Part shown: positions 1 to 7,142 of the stretch, piece after piece
Position numbering within the stretch: position 1 is the first letter of the stretch
Layout of the letters: every line of letters begins with the position of its first letter
Assembly: GCA_947458525.1 (NCBI GenBank)
Contig: CANHAG010000015.1
Coordinates: 1-10,819 of the forward strand
Reading direction: 5' to 3'
Length of the DNA: 10,819 nt
Source: Rhodospirillaceae bacterium
GTDB lineage: Bacteria > Pseudomonadota > Alphaproteobacteria > Rickettsiales > UBA3002
Notes under the pieces: model-generated
The model's database searches: none
What the model was told of the DNA's origin: nothing
What the model saw: the letters and a program-made list of their open reading frames with translations, nothing else
Made by a program: the position numbers and the translations under genes

Positions 1-911
1 AGCGATAATAACGGCCAATGCCACAGATAAAGCGGGTAGCTGATAAGCCCAATGCCGACCATCCATGGCCGCGCCAGAAACCAGCGATTCACGGGTGCGG
101 CGGCACCTGCCGCAATCATCAGGCATGTGCCCGCGACCGGCAGCAGCGCCCAGAACCCTGGGAAACTGAAAGATTTGCGTAAGCCAAAACAGGCGGCAAG
201 AATCAGTACAAAACCAATCCACGACATCGCGGTTCGCCAATGTGAGCGAAACATCAGGGGGCGGGTCAAGGTCAGATAAGCGAGCAACGCACCAGCCGAC
301 AATTCCCAAAACCGGGTGAACGGACTATAAAATGCGAGCGACAAATCATAGCGCAGACTTGCTAGATTGGCGGCAAAACTGAGCACCGTGACCGCGAGTA
401 ATAACGTCAAAGTCGAACGCCGCCAGCGCCAGCAGAGATAAAGCAGCGCCGGCCAGAGGATATAAAACTGCTCCTCCACACCGAGCGACCAGAGATGCAG
501 AAGCGGCTTGGTTTCCGAGGCATTATCGAAATACCCCGCCTCCCGCCACAGGACAAAATTGGAAAGAAACGCTGCCCCGGCGCCTACATGTTTGCCGATC
601 TGCTGATATTCATCCGCCAGCAGGACGAAATAGCCAAAAGCCAGCACTGCTAGCATGACCAGCGCCAGTGCCGGAAAAATACGGCGGATGCGGCGGCCAT
701 AAAATCCGGCGAAGCTGAAATCATTCGACTCCAACCCGCGTAGAATGATGCCGGAAATCAGAAAGCCGGAAATGACAAAGAAAATATCAACCCCAACAAA
801 CCCGCCCTTCATCGACGAAGGAAAGGCATGAAACACCATGACCGCGATGACCGCCAGGGCCCGCAAACCGTCAATATCCGGGCGGTAGGGGAGTGGCTGT
901 TTCGCGCTCAT
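1..911 (-). CDS. Acyltransferase 3 (OafA/YrhL-like) membrane O-acyltransferase, N-terminal part, truncated by window edge
   Basis: Reading leftward from the ATG at 911 gives 303 codons without a stop, continuing past the left edge. The start is set by a 4-bp ATGA overlap with the upstream SDR gene, implying translational coupling; I see no separate Shine-Dalgarno. Family hallmarks are visible: RPDIDGLRALAV at residues 10-21, a His at 28, FFVISGFLIS at 44-53, the basic loop YGRRIRRIFP at 71-80, LWSLGVEEQFYILWP at 140-154 and SYPLYLWHWPLLS at the cut end. Hydrophobic stretches alternate with short loops, as expected of the multi-pass inner-membrane domain. In this family the membrane domain transfers acetyl or other acyl groups onto sugars of O-antigen, capsule or exopolysaccharide. 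Many members carry a C-terminal SGNH domain and total about 600-670 residues; whether this one does cannot be seen. As last gene of the SDR operon it probably decorates the glycan made by this cluster; the acyl group and acceptor are unknown. Confidence 0.93.
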   Translation of the reverse strand, partial: MSAKQPLPYRPDIDGLRALAVIAVMVFHAFPSSMKGGFVGVDIFFVISGFLISGIILRGLESNDFSFAGFYGRRIRRIFPALALVMLAVLAFGYFVLLADEYQQIGKHVGAGAAFLSNFVLWREAGYFDNASETKPLLHLWSLGVEEQFYILWPALLYLCWRWRRSTLTLLLAVTVLSFAANLASLRYDLSLAFYSPFTRFWELSAGALLAYLTLTRPLMFRSHWRTAMSWIGFVLILAACFGLRKSFSFPGFWALLPVAGTCLMIAAGAAAPVNRWFLARPWMVGIGLISYPLYLWHWPLLS

Positions 912-1975
912 GCGGCGTGACGCGCGGTGGCTTCGCGCATCTTCGCGGCATGTTTAGCGATGGCGCGGCGGATGGTTTCTGCCTTCGCGCCTGTCCATTC
1001 CACCGTGCGGCGGAGCCCCTCTTCAATAGCCACCTCGGCCTGAAACCCGAGTTGCTCCCGCGCTTTGGTGGTGGAGGCAAAGCGCTTGCCGGAACGATCC
1101 CAATCGCGCGCGGGTTTGAGATCGGGCGGGGTGGGGTTTGCCGTAAGCCGATTAATGATGGTGGCCAGTTCCAGAATCGTTGTCTCCTTGCCGGTTGCGA
1201 GATTATAGACCTCCCCCGGCTTGCCGCGTAAGGCGCAGGCCATCAGCCCGCGCGCCATATCTTCAACAAAAATGAAATCACGGCTGGTCTGGCCGCCATT
1301 ATCGAGCGGCAGCGCCTCATGCGCCAGCGCCCGCCAGATGAAGCTCGGCGTTACATTGCGCCACACCGTATGCACCGTGCCGCGCCAGCGCCCGGCACCC
1401 AGAATTTCGCGTGGGCCGTAAACATTTGAGAAGCGCGCTTTGACAAAAGGCAACTGGTAGCGGGTGAAAAAATAATTGCCGTAAAGCTCGCCGATGATTT
1501 TGGAAATCGAATAGGGGCTGTCGTGATAAAGACTTACCGGCTGGTCTTCCGTCGTGGCGCTCGGCGCATCGTAGGTTTTTTCGGCCACCGCGCAGGCGGC
1601 GGCGGCATAGACGACCTTCTTCAGGCCGCGATAGGATTTCAGATGCTCAAACAATTTAAGCGAGGTGAGGGTGTTGTTATCGTGATCGGCGATCGGATCC
1701 GCAATGGAGGATTGATTGCCGTGATAACAGGCAAGGTGAAACACATAATCAAGCGTAGGCGGTAACTGCGCAAGAATTTTATCTTCGGCAATACTACCCT
1801 CGATGAAGCGCACGCGGGCATCCTCAGGAATATTGCTGCGCTCAGACGAGAGCAGATTATCTACAATCACCACCTCACGCGGATTATGCTCCAGCAGCTT
1901 CAACACCAGGTTACTGCCAACAAACCCGGCTCCGCCGACAACAAGAATTGCCTGCCCTTTGAAATTTTCACTCAT
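908..1975 (-). CDS. NAD-dependent epimerase/dehydratase (extended SDR) with altered catalytic site
   Basis: The protein has 355 residues. The N-terminal Rossmann motif GGAGFVG is at residues 14-20, an acidic residue ends strand 2 (VDN, 38-40), the YxxxK motif is YSISK (Y155, K159), and RFSNVYGPR (181-189) and SRDFIFVEDMARG (231-243) are typical of nucleotide-sugar SDRs such as UDP-glucose 4-epimerase or dTDP-glucose 4,6-dehydratase. The segment that normally reads SS(S/A)(A/T)VYG is VYAAAACAVAE (122-132), so the catalytic Ser/Thr appears to be missing. The last about 25 residues form an Ala/Lys/Arg-rich tail that may be extra to the family fold. An AGGA about 8 bases before the ATG is a reasonable ribosome site, and the start overlaps the preceding gene by 4 bp. 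It is clearly diverged from the other two SDRs. It probably acts on a nucleotide sugar in the cytoplasm; the exact reaction cannot be assigned. Confidence 0.93.
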   Translation of the reverse strand: MSENFKGQAILVVGGAGFVGSNLVLKLLEHNPREVVIVDNLLSSERSNIPEDARVRFIEGSIAEDKILAQLPPTLDYVFHLACYHGNQSSIADPIADHDNNTLTSLKLFEHLKSYRGLKKVVYAAAACAVAEKTYDAPSATTEDQPVSLYHDSPYSISKIIGELYGNYFFTRYQLPFVKARFSNVYGPREILGAGRWRGTVHTVWRNVTPSFIWRALAHEALPLDNGGQTSRDFIFVEDMARGLMACALRGKPGEVYNLATGKETTILELATIINRLTANPTPPDLKPARDWDRSGKRFASTTKAREQLGFQAEVAIEEGLRRTVEWTGAKAETIRRAIAKHAAKMREATARHAA

Positions 1976-2904
1976 GCCGCTTTTCCTGTGCTCAAGTGGG
2001 AATAGGTTTCGTTCACACCGTGCGCGTCATACCAGGCCAGCTGACGGGCGATGGTTTCCTTGAAGCCGATCTTGATGTCCCAGCCGAAGGCGGCTTTTGC
2101 GGCGCTGGCGTCAAGCATCATCACCGCCACATCATCCGCGGCAACCGGCTGAATCGGAACGTCCTGCGGCGGCAGGCCGAGATGCGCGGCGACCAGATCA
2201 AAAATTTCCTTAATCGTGTGCGCTTCACCACTTGCCAGATTAAACACGCCTGTGGGTGCATCCAACGCGATGGCCTTATCCATGAACGCCAGAAAATCCG
2301 CCATGTCCATAAAGTCGCGCGCAGTGTCGGAACAGAAACATTTCTGCCCGGCTTTGAGGCGTTTGTAAAAGGTGGGGATGGGGCCAATCGCCAGGCGTGG
2401 GCCGGTGACGTTTGCAAGCCTGAGGGACAGCACCGGAACCGCGCCCAGAAATAACATCTGCTCACCCGCCGTTTTGGTAATACCGTAGCTGGTAAACGGT
2501 GCCAGCGGATGATCATTTGGCACGGGCAGTTTTTGTGGCCTACCAAAACAGAGATTAGTCTGGAAATGGATGATGCGTTTCACGCCGTGAAGTGCAGCAG
2601 ATTTTGCGATATTCACCGCCCCCATCACATTCGACGCGGTATCCTCCGCCCAGTGCTGCGGGTCTTTATAAGAAGCCGCCGAGTGCACCACCAGCTCTGG
2701 CTGGAAGCGCGCAAAACATGCTTCCACCAGCGCGGCATCTGCAATCGAGCCTTCGGCAAGCGTCAGCCCTGCAACATCTGGCACCAGCGCGCGTTTGCCG
2801 GTGGCGAAATTATCGATAACGAAAATCTCATGGCCGTGCGGGAGCCAATGTTCGATGAGGTTGGAGCCAAGGCATCCCGCACCACCGGTGATGAGGATAC
2901 GCAT
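1972..2904 (-). CDS. NAD-dependent epimerase/dehydratase (extended SDR), paralog of the upstream gene
   Basis: The protein has 310 residues, the usual length for nucleotide-sugar SDRs. GGAGCLG (7-13) binds the dinucleotide, DNFATG (31-36) ends strand 2, YGITK (Y140, K144) supplies the catalytic Tyr and Lys, LRLANVTGPR (161-170) and ARDFMDMADF (195-204) are the usual substrate-side blocks. At the catalytic Ser/Thr position the sequence is HFQTNLCFG (113-121), where Thr116 could fill the role. It matches the next protein upstream nearly throughout: VHSAASYKDP against VHTAAAYKDP, FQTNLC against FQTALC, and a shared ending of the type YSHL/YTHL. A tandem duplication is the simplest origin. The ATG lies 3 bp after the upstream stop with only a weak ribosome site, suggesting coupling. 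Probable role: epimerisation, dehydration or a related step on a nucleotide sugar for the surface glycan. Substrate is not deducible. Confidence 0.93.
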   Translation of the reverse strand: MRILITGGAGCLGSNLIEHWLPHGHEIFVIDNFATGKRALVPDVAGLTLAEGSIADAALVEACFARFQPELVVHSAASYKDPQHWAEDTASNVMGAVNIAKSAALHGVKRIIHFQTNLCFGRPQKLPVPNDHPLAPFTSYGITKTAGEQMLFLGAVPVLSLRLANVTGPRLAIGPIPTFYKRLKAGQKCFCSDTARDFMDMADFLAFMDKAIALDAPTGVFNLASGEAHTIKEIFDLVAAHLGLPPQDVPIQPVAADDVAVMMLDASAAKAAFGWDIKIGFKETIARQLAWYDAHGVNETYSHLSTGKAA

Positions 2905-2907
2905 AGG

Positions 2908-3852
2908 CTAGCTCGCTTTTTTGGTATCATGCTTGAGATGCGTATAGCCGCCAACTACACCGAATTTGCGGTAATAAGCCACGGCCTCTTCCACCGTATT
3001 TGAAAGCGGCGTAAATTTTATTGCACCGAAATCGGCAAAAGTGCGGGAAGGATCAAGCAGAATCGAAGGCGCATCATCCGCCCCTAATTCGCGCACCTCC
3101 GGCTCGGGATAGGTATTGAGCGCCATGGCCGCCACCACCGCATCATAGAGTTCCTTAATCGCCACATCCGTACCAGAGGAGAAATGGTACACTCCATGCC
3201 CCACGCCATCACAGGCTTTGACGACATTGGCAGCCAGATCACCCACAAACACGAAATCACGCCGCGCTTTGGTGACAAAGCATTTCTTGCCCTCGCTTAA
3301 GCGCTGGAAGAAAATCGGCAGCGGGCCGCTGGTATTGCGCGGGCCAATCACATTGGCAAGGCGGAAGGAGACATAATCCAGCCCCGAAATTTTGAGGTAA
3401 TCCTCCGCCGCCGTTTTGGAAATGGCATAGCTTGAATTGCCGGGGAAAAGCGGATGATCAAGCGCAATCGGCTGCTGCAGCGGTTTTACGCCATAACAGA
3501 GCGCCGTTTGGAAATAGATGAAGCGCCGCACGCCGTGGCGCTTGGCGGACTGCACCAGATTCGCCATGCCCACCACGTTGGTCAGGGCGTCATTCGCATA
3601 ATCGTCCGGATCTTTGTACGCGGCGGCCGTGTGCACGATCGCGTCTGGCTGGAAGCGCGCCATGGCATCTTCCACGAGCGCATTATCGGCAATCGTACCC
3701 ATCACCAGTTCAAGATTTTTCTGCGGCGGCAGATGCTCGGCCCGGCCGGTCGCAAGATTATCGATCCCCAGCACGGAATTGCCGCGCCCAAGCAAAAGCT
3801 CCGCCACGTGGGAACCAACCTGCCCGCACGCGCCCGTGACCAGTATTTTCAT
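2908..3852 (-). CDS. NAD-dependent epimerase/dehydratase (extended SDR), first gene of the leftward operon
   Basis: The protein has 314 residues from the ATG at 3852. The frame stays open to a GTG at 3900, but the ATG is preferred: GGAGG sits five bases ahead of it and translation then starts directly at the Rossmann strand (MKILVTGACGQVG). GACGQVG (7-13) is the nucleotide-binding loop, with Cys where Ala is usual; DNLATG (31-36) follows; FQTALCYG (114-121) is the Ser/Thr block with Thr116; YAISK (Y142, K146) is the catalytic pair; FRLANVIGPR (163-172) and RRDFVFVGDL (197-206) follow. It is the tandem paralog of the 310-residue SDR downstream, so the pair may catalyse successive or stereochemically different steps on related sugars. 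It leads the operon and has the strongest ribosome site of the set. General class is certain; the exact reaction is unknown. Confidence 0.94.
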   Translation of the reverse strand: MKILVTGACGQVGSHVAELLLGRGNSVLGIDNLATGRAEHLPPQKNLELVMGTIADNALVEDAMARFQPDAIVHTAAAYKDPDDYANDALTNVVGMANLVQSAKRHGVRRFIYFQTALCYGVKPLQQPIALDHPLFPGNSSYAISKTAAEDYLKISGLDYVSFRLANVIGPRNTSGPLPIFFQRLSEGKKCFVTKARRDFVFVGDLAANVVKACDGVGHGVYHFSSGTDVAIKELYDAVVAAMALNTYPEPEVRELGADDAPSILLDPSRTFADFGAIKFTPLSNTVEEAVAYYRKFGVVGGYTHLKHDTKKAS

Positions 3853-3857
3853 GCTCG

Positions 3858-3862
3858 CCTCC
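3858..3862 (-). promoter_or_regulatory. Strong Shine-Dalgarno that decides the start of the first SDR gene
   Basis: On the minus strand GGAGG is followed by five bases and ATG. This is a near-ideal ribosome binding site, and it argues against the longer reading from GTG at 3900, which would add 16 residues unlike the SDR N-terminus. Confidence 0.8.
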
Positions 3863-3906
3863 ACATTTTTCAAAAGAGCCAGAACCTCTAGCGGTATCAC
3901 CCCACA

Positions 3907-3923
3907 AAGGCAAGTATTGCCTT
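3907..3923. promoter_or_regulatory. Perfect inverted repeat, possible operator
   Basis: AAGGCAA and TTGCCTT are exact reverse complements separated by GTA. The element lies in the divergent promoter region and covers the predicted -10 box of the leftward operon, a common place for a repressor site. No run of T follows on either strand, so it is not an obvious intrinsic terminator. Which protein might bind is unknown, and a chance palindrome cannot be excluded. Confidence 0.35.
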
Positions 3924-3941
3924 AAAAACATTGATTCTCAA
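3913..3941 (-). promoter_or_regulatory. Candidate sigma-70-type promoter for the SDR operon
   Basis: On the minus strand TTGAGA (3936-3941, 5 of 6 to the -35 consensus) is followed by a 17-base spacer and AATACT (3913-3918, 4 of 6 to the -10 consensus). Transcription would start near 3906, giving a leader of about 54 bases before the ATG at 3852. The position in a divergent intergenic region supports it. It is a pattern match only. Confidence 0.45.
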
Positions 3942-4004
3942 TACAAGAAGCGTTAGCTCAACCCTAGTTTTTGATTCACCGTAAATTTTTGTCATGGCTT
4001 GCCG

Positions 4005-5375
4005 ATGTCTGCCTTACCTGCTGATCGTGTCACCAGTTTGAACCCCTATGTCCCTGACGGGCGACGTCTGCGTATTTTACTATTGTGCGACTACGACCCC
4101 ACCAATGCGGGCACGGTAGTCGATAATATTGATGCGTTTCGCACATTGTCCCATCACGAGTATGTGGTGCTTTCCGGAAGGGGTAACTTGCTCTCGGGCG
4201 TAAATTTGAAAAATGTTGACGGGATATTCATCCATTATTCGCTGGTAGCCTGTTACGATTCCTACCTCGCTCCTGAAACCAGACGAAAGATTCGCACTTT
4301 TCAAGGTTATAAGGCTCTTTATATTCAGGATGAATATCGGTTTATTGATCAGACCATCGCCGCGCTCGAGTATATGCAAATTCATGCGTTGTTCAGCGTA
4401 GTTCCACCCGAAGCGCGTGACCGGATTTACACTGCTGAAAAACTGCCGGGCGTTTATAAAACCACACTGCTTACCGGATATGTGCCGGATACGCTAATCG
4501 GAATTACGACACCGCCTTATGCCGCACGGTCGATAGATGTCAGCTACCGTGCCCGCAAATTGCCTGCTTATCTGGGATCCCATACGCTGCAGAAATGGCA
4601 GATTGCCGATAAGTTTAATGCCGACGCGCGACGCTATCATCTCACCGTGGATATCTCCTGTCGCGAGGAAGATAGGATTTACGGTGTGGACTGGGTAAAA
4701 TTCGTTGCCGACAGTAAAGCGGTACTTGGCACGGAAAGCGGTGCCAGTGTCTGCGATTTCACGGGCAAGATTCAGGCCAATGTCGAACGTCATATGCGTG
4801 AGCATCCGGAAGCGAGTTTTGACGAGCTGCACGCACTTTATTTTGCAAAAGAAGATGGCGACATCGTCATCAGCTGCATCTCTCCACGATGTTTTGAAGC
4901 AGCCGCACTTAAAACGCTGATGATCATGTATGAAGGCGAGTATTCTGGAGTGCTTACACCGTGGCAGCATTATGTGGCGCTCAAAAGGGATCACAGCAAT
5001 ATGGACGAGGTCGTGGCGGTGCTGCGCGACCCCGCGCGTGCACAGAAAATCATCGATACCGCTTATCAGGATTTAATCTTGAGCAGACGCTATAGCTACC
5101 GCGCGATGATAGATATGGTGGATGGCGTGATGGAGAAATTGATAACGGCAGGCCTCAAACCCTCGCCCTTGCTACGAAAGGCAAGCAATAAATTGCTGCC
5201 CATCGGCCTCCTAAGCCCGGTTATTTTTCGAATACAGAAGATATCGCAAGGCCTGGAGTATAAATTCCGGGCACTGAAATACCGTATGTTTAACTTGCTT
5301 TCACGTCATCCTGCCTGCAAGAAACTGGCAAAGTCGCTTTGGCTCACGCTTTACCCTTCATCCCCAAAGAATTAA
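4005..5375 (+). CDS. GT-B-like glycosyltransferase family protein, first of two paralogs
   Basis: The protein has 456 residues from ATG 4005; a TTG at 3999 is also in frame, and neither has a convincing ribosome site. It opens with a Rossmann-like strand (RILLLCDYDP, residues 23-32). Later blocks shared with the protein encoded at 5820-7142 are QDEY (108-111), PPEA (134-137), LTGY (156-159), IDVSYR (177-182), LGTESGAS (241-248), ISPRCFEAAA (292-301), YEGEYSG (309-315) and DHSN (329-332). The Pro-Arg-x-Phe-Glu-Ala-Ala run followed by a small hydrophobic strand resembles the nucleotide-sugar binding region of GT-B enzymes, especially CgeB-like glycosyltransferases; the Glu at 298 is the likely ribose-contacting residue. 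About 40 residues between ESGAS and ISPR form an insertion in both paralogs. The basic C-terminus (from about 385) may contact membrane. It probably adds a sugar to a lipid-linked glycan. Donor and acceptor are unknown, and the family call is moderate. Confidence 0.8.
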   Translation: MSALPADRVTSLNPYVPDGRRLRILLLCDYDPTNAGTVVDNIDAFRTLSHHEYVVLSGRGNLLSGVNLKNVDGIFIHYSLVACYDSYLAPETRRKIRTFQGYKALYIQDEYRFIDQTIAALEYMQIHALFSVVPPEARDRIYTAEKLPGVYKTTLLTGYVPDTLIGITTPPYAARSIDVSYRARKLPAYLGSHTLQKWQIADKFNADARRYHLTVDISCREEDRIYGVDWVKFVADSKAVLGTESGASVCDFTGKIQANVERHMREHPEASFDELHALYFAKEDGDIVISCISPRCFEAAALKTLMIMYEGEYSGVLTPWQHYVALKRDHSNMDEVVAVLRDPARAQKIIDTAYQDLILSRRYSYRAMIDMVDGVMEKLITAGLKPSPLLRKASNKLLPIGLLSPVIFRIQKISQGLEYKFRALKYRMFNLLSRHPACKKLAKSLWLTLYPSSPKN

Positions 5376-5395
5376 AGCACTGGAAAACCTCCATC

Positions 5396-5830
5396 ATGTC
5401 ACAGGAAAAAATAGACCACGTCTTGCCGTCAGCGACATTTTCTGACCTTCTCTCGCAAGGCTGGTTTCTTATTAACCTTAAAGCGATATTTATGTCGGAA
5501 CCCTGTAGCGCAGCAGAACTTTATTATCTGGCCGAGAAAAACATGCTACAGATTATCGCTCGACCCATTGGCAGCGACCCCCTGCCCCAGGCGAGGGAGC
5601 AACTCAGCACCAAAGATGTTCACATCATGATTCGTTCAGGGAAAGTGCACGTAATCCAGTGGATCAATGGCGATCCAATGGGTCTCGGCACGCATTGGCC
5701 GCTCATACCTTTCCACGAGATTTCGGTAAAAGACTCGATATTTCTACGTTACGTATTCAAGCAGAATATGCCATGGGTAACAGGAATTTTTACAACCTTA
5801 CAACCTATCGCGCCTCCCGATGGCGGCTAG
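5396..5830 (+). CDS. Hypothetical protein, 144 residues, between the two paralogous glycosyltransferases
   Basis: I do not recognise this protein. ATG 5396 is chosen because it starts 20 bp after the preceding stop; an in-frame ATG at 5339 would add 19 residues and overlap the upstream gene by 37 bp. There is no signal peptide and no clear membrane span; the sequence looks like a soluble alpha/beta domain, with hydrophobic and aromatic patches such as GWFLINLKAIFM (22-33), KVHVIQWI (83-90) and THWPLIPFHEI (99-109). It contains a single Cys (37) and no obvious nucleotide-binding motif. Its end overlaps the next gene by 11 bp, which supports expression as part of this operon. By hand count 5401-5820 is about 48% G+C against about 60% for 6541-6780 in the following gene, hinting at a separate origin. 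It could be an accessory subunit of the flanking transferases, a sugar-modifying enzyme or a regulator; none of these is shown. Confidence 0.65.
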   Translation: MSQEKIDHVLPSATFSDLLSQGWFLINLKAIFMSEPCSAAELYYLAEKNMLQIIARPIGSDPLPQAREQLSTKDVHIMIRSGKVHVIQWINGDPMGLGTHWPLIPFHEISVKDSIFLRYVFKQNMPWVTGIFTTLQPIAPPDGG

Positions 5831-7142
5831 TCCAACTGCACCACGATCCGATCGGATATTGCTGATCTTTTACGGCGACCCAAAAGGTATATCGACGGTC
5901 ATGGAAACCGTCGGCTATATGCAATCGGTCTCGCGCTTTCCTATCACGCTCATCAATCTCTTTGAGCACCGCTCTGGCCCGGGGATTTTATCTCTGAGGA
6001 AGGAAGTGAATTTTGACGAATATAGCGCCGTGGTGATTCATAACACTGTCTCTTACAACGTTGATAATCTAAGATCGCTTGATACGCTGCTTAAGACCAA
6101 ACTGCATAGTTACCGCGGCGTTAAAGTCCTGATGAAGCAGGATGAGAATTATCTCTGTCAGGAACTGGCGCGCTATATCGGCGAAACCGGGTTTGACATT
6201 ATCTTCACCTGCCTGCCGCCGGAAGCTGTGCCGCTGGTCTATCCGCCCGCCATTGTCGGCACGCCGCGGTTTGAGCGGATGTTGACCGGCTATATCACAC
6301 CCACCCTGCGCCAACGTTCCTATGATAGCCACGCCCCGCGCCCGATTGATATCGGATATCGCGGCTCCATCCAACCACTGAATTTTGGTAGGCTGGCCTA
6401 CGAAAAGCGAAAAATCGGTGAGGATGTGAAGCAGCTTCTCGTGGATGCTGGTCTCAGGCTCGATATTTCCAGCCGATGGGAAGACCGATTCGGCGGCGAT
6501 GCCTGGTTTGATTTTCTGGCCAGTTGTAAAGCCACGCTCGGCGCGGAATCCGGCGCCAGCCTGTTTGATCTGAACGGTGATCTGGCGGCACGCTGCGCGG
6601 CGCTGGAAGAAAAACTTGGGCCAGAGCGCGAGGATGGAGAGTATGCCGAGGCCTATCTGGCAGGACTTGCCGATCTGGAAGATAATGTGCATTACCACCA
6701 GATTTCACCGCGGCATTTTGAGGCAGCGGCCACCGGCACGCTGCAGCTGCTCTATCCCGGCGACTATTCCGGCATTCTCAAGGCCGGGCGGCACTATTTC
6801 CCGCTGGCGCGTGATTACAGCAATCTGGCCGAGGCCGTGGCGCTGATTCAAAACGAACCAGAGCGGCGCACCATGACCAAGGCGGCCTACACCGAAATCA
6901 TCCAGAATCCTGACTACTGGATTGAGAGTTTTGTTGGCCGGTTTGATGCGTTGCTGGCAGAAAGCATCGCCAGCGGCGTTCGGGCAAAACCGGTCATTAA
7001 ACGCCCTTTGCAATTAAAACGAACAATAAAAATACTGCGATTCAACATCGCACAGATGATCTGGAAATTCACCCCCCTATTTTTGCAGCGGCGGCTGAAA
7101 CCTCTGGCGCGGAAACTGTTCCAGATATATGATCTTACCTGA
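5820..7142 (+). CDS. GT-B-like glycosyltransferase family protein, second paralog
   Basis: The protein has 440 residues. It starts inside the end of the preceding gene (11-bp overlap) without a visible ribosome site, so coupling is likely. It begins with a Rossmann-like strand (RILLIFYGDP, 12-21) and repeats the blocks of its paralog: QDEN (107-110), PPEA (133-136), LTGY (155-158), IDIGYR (176-181), LGAESGAS (240-247), ISPRHFEAAATGT (295-307), YPGDYSGIL (312-320), HYFPLARDYSN (325-335). Here FEAAATGT is closer to the FEA-A-G pattern of the GT-B nucleotide-sugar site, with Glu301 as the likely ribose contact. The basic, hydrophobic C-terminus (about 385-440) may associate with membrane or partner. 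The two paralogs have diverged enough that they probably make different linkages. The stop lies within the last codons of the opposing gene. Confidence 0.83.
   Translation: MAASPTAPRSDRILLIFYGDPKGISTVMETVGYMQSVSRFPITLINLFEHRSGPGILSLRKEVNFDEYSAVVIHNTVSYNVDNLRSLDTLLKTKLHSYRGVKVLMKQDENYLCQELARYIGETGFDIIFTCLPPEAVPLVYPPAIVGTPRFERMLTGYITPTLRQRSYDSHAPRPIDIGYRGSIQPLNFGRLAYEKRKIGEDVKQLLVDAGLRLDISSRWEDRFGGDAWFDFLASCKATLGAESGASLFDLNGDLAARCAALEEKLGPEREDGEYAEAYLAGLADLEDNVHYHQISPRHFEAAATGTLQLLYPGDYSGILKAGRHYFPLARDYSNLAEAVALIQNEPERRTMTKAAYTEIIQNPDYWIESFVGRFDALLAESIASGVRAKPVIKRPLQLKRTIKILRFNIAQMIWKFTPLFLQRRLKPLARKLFQIYDLT

Noticed and set aside
52..279. Rightward open frame of 75 codons
   Set aside because: It is antisense to the acyltransferase, whose conserved motifs are read through the same stretch on the minus strand.
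3999..4004. TTG at 3999 as start of the first rightward glycosyltransferase
   Set aside because: It adds only two residues and has no ribosome site; ATG 4005 is in the same frame and is the simpler choice. Neither is strongly supported.
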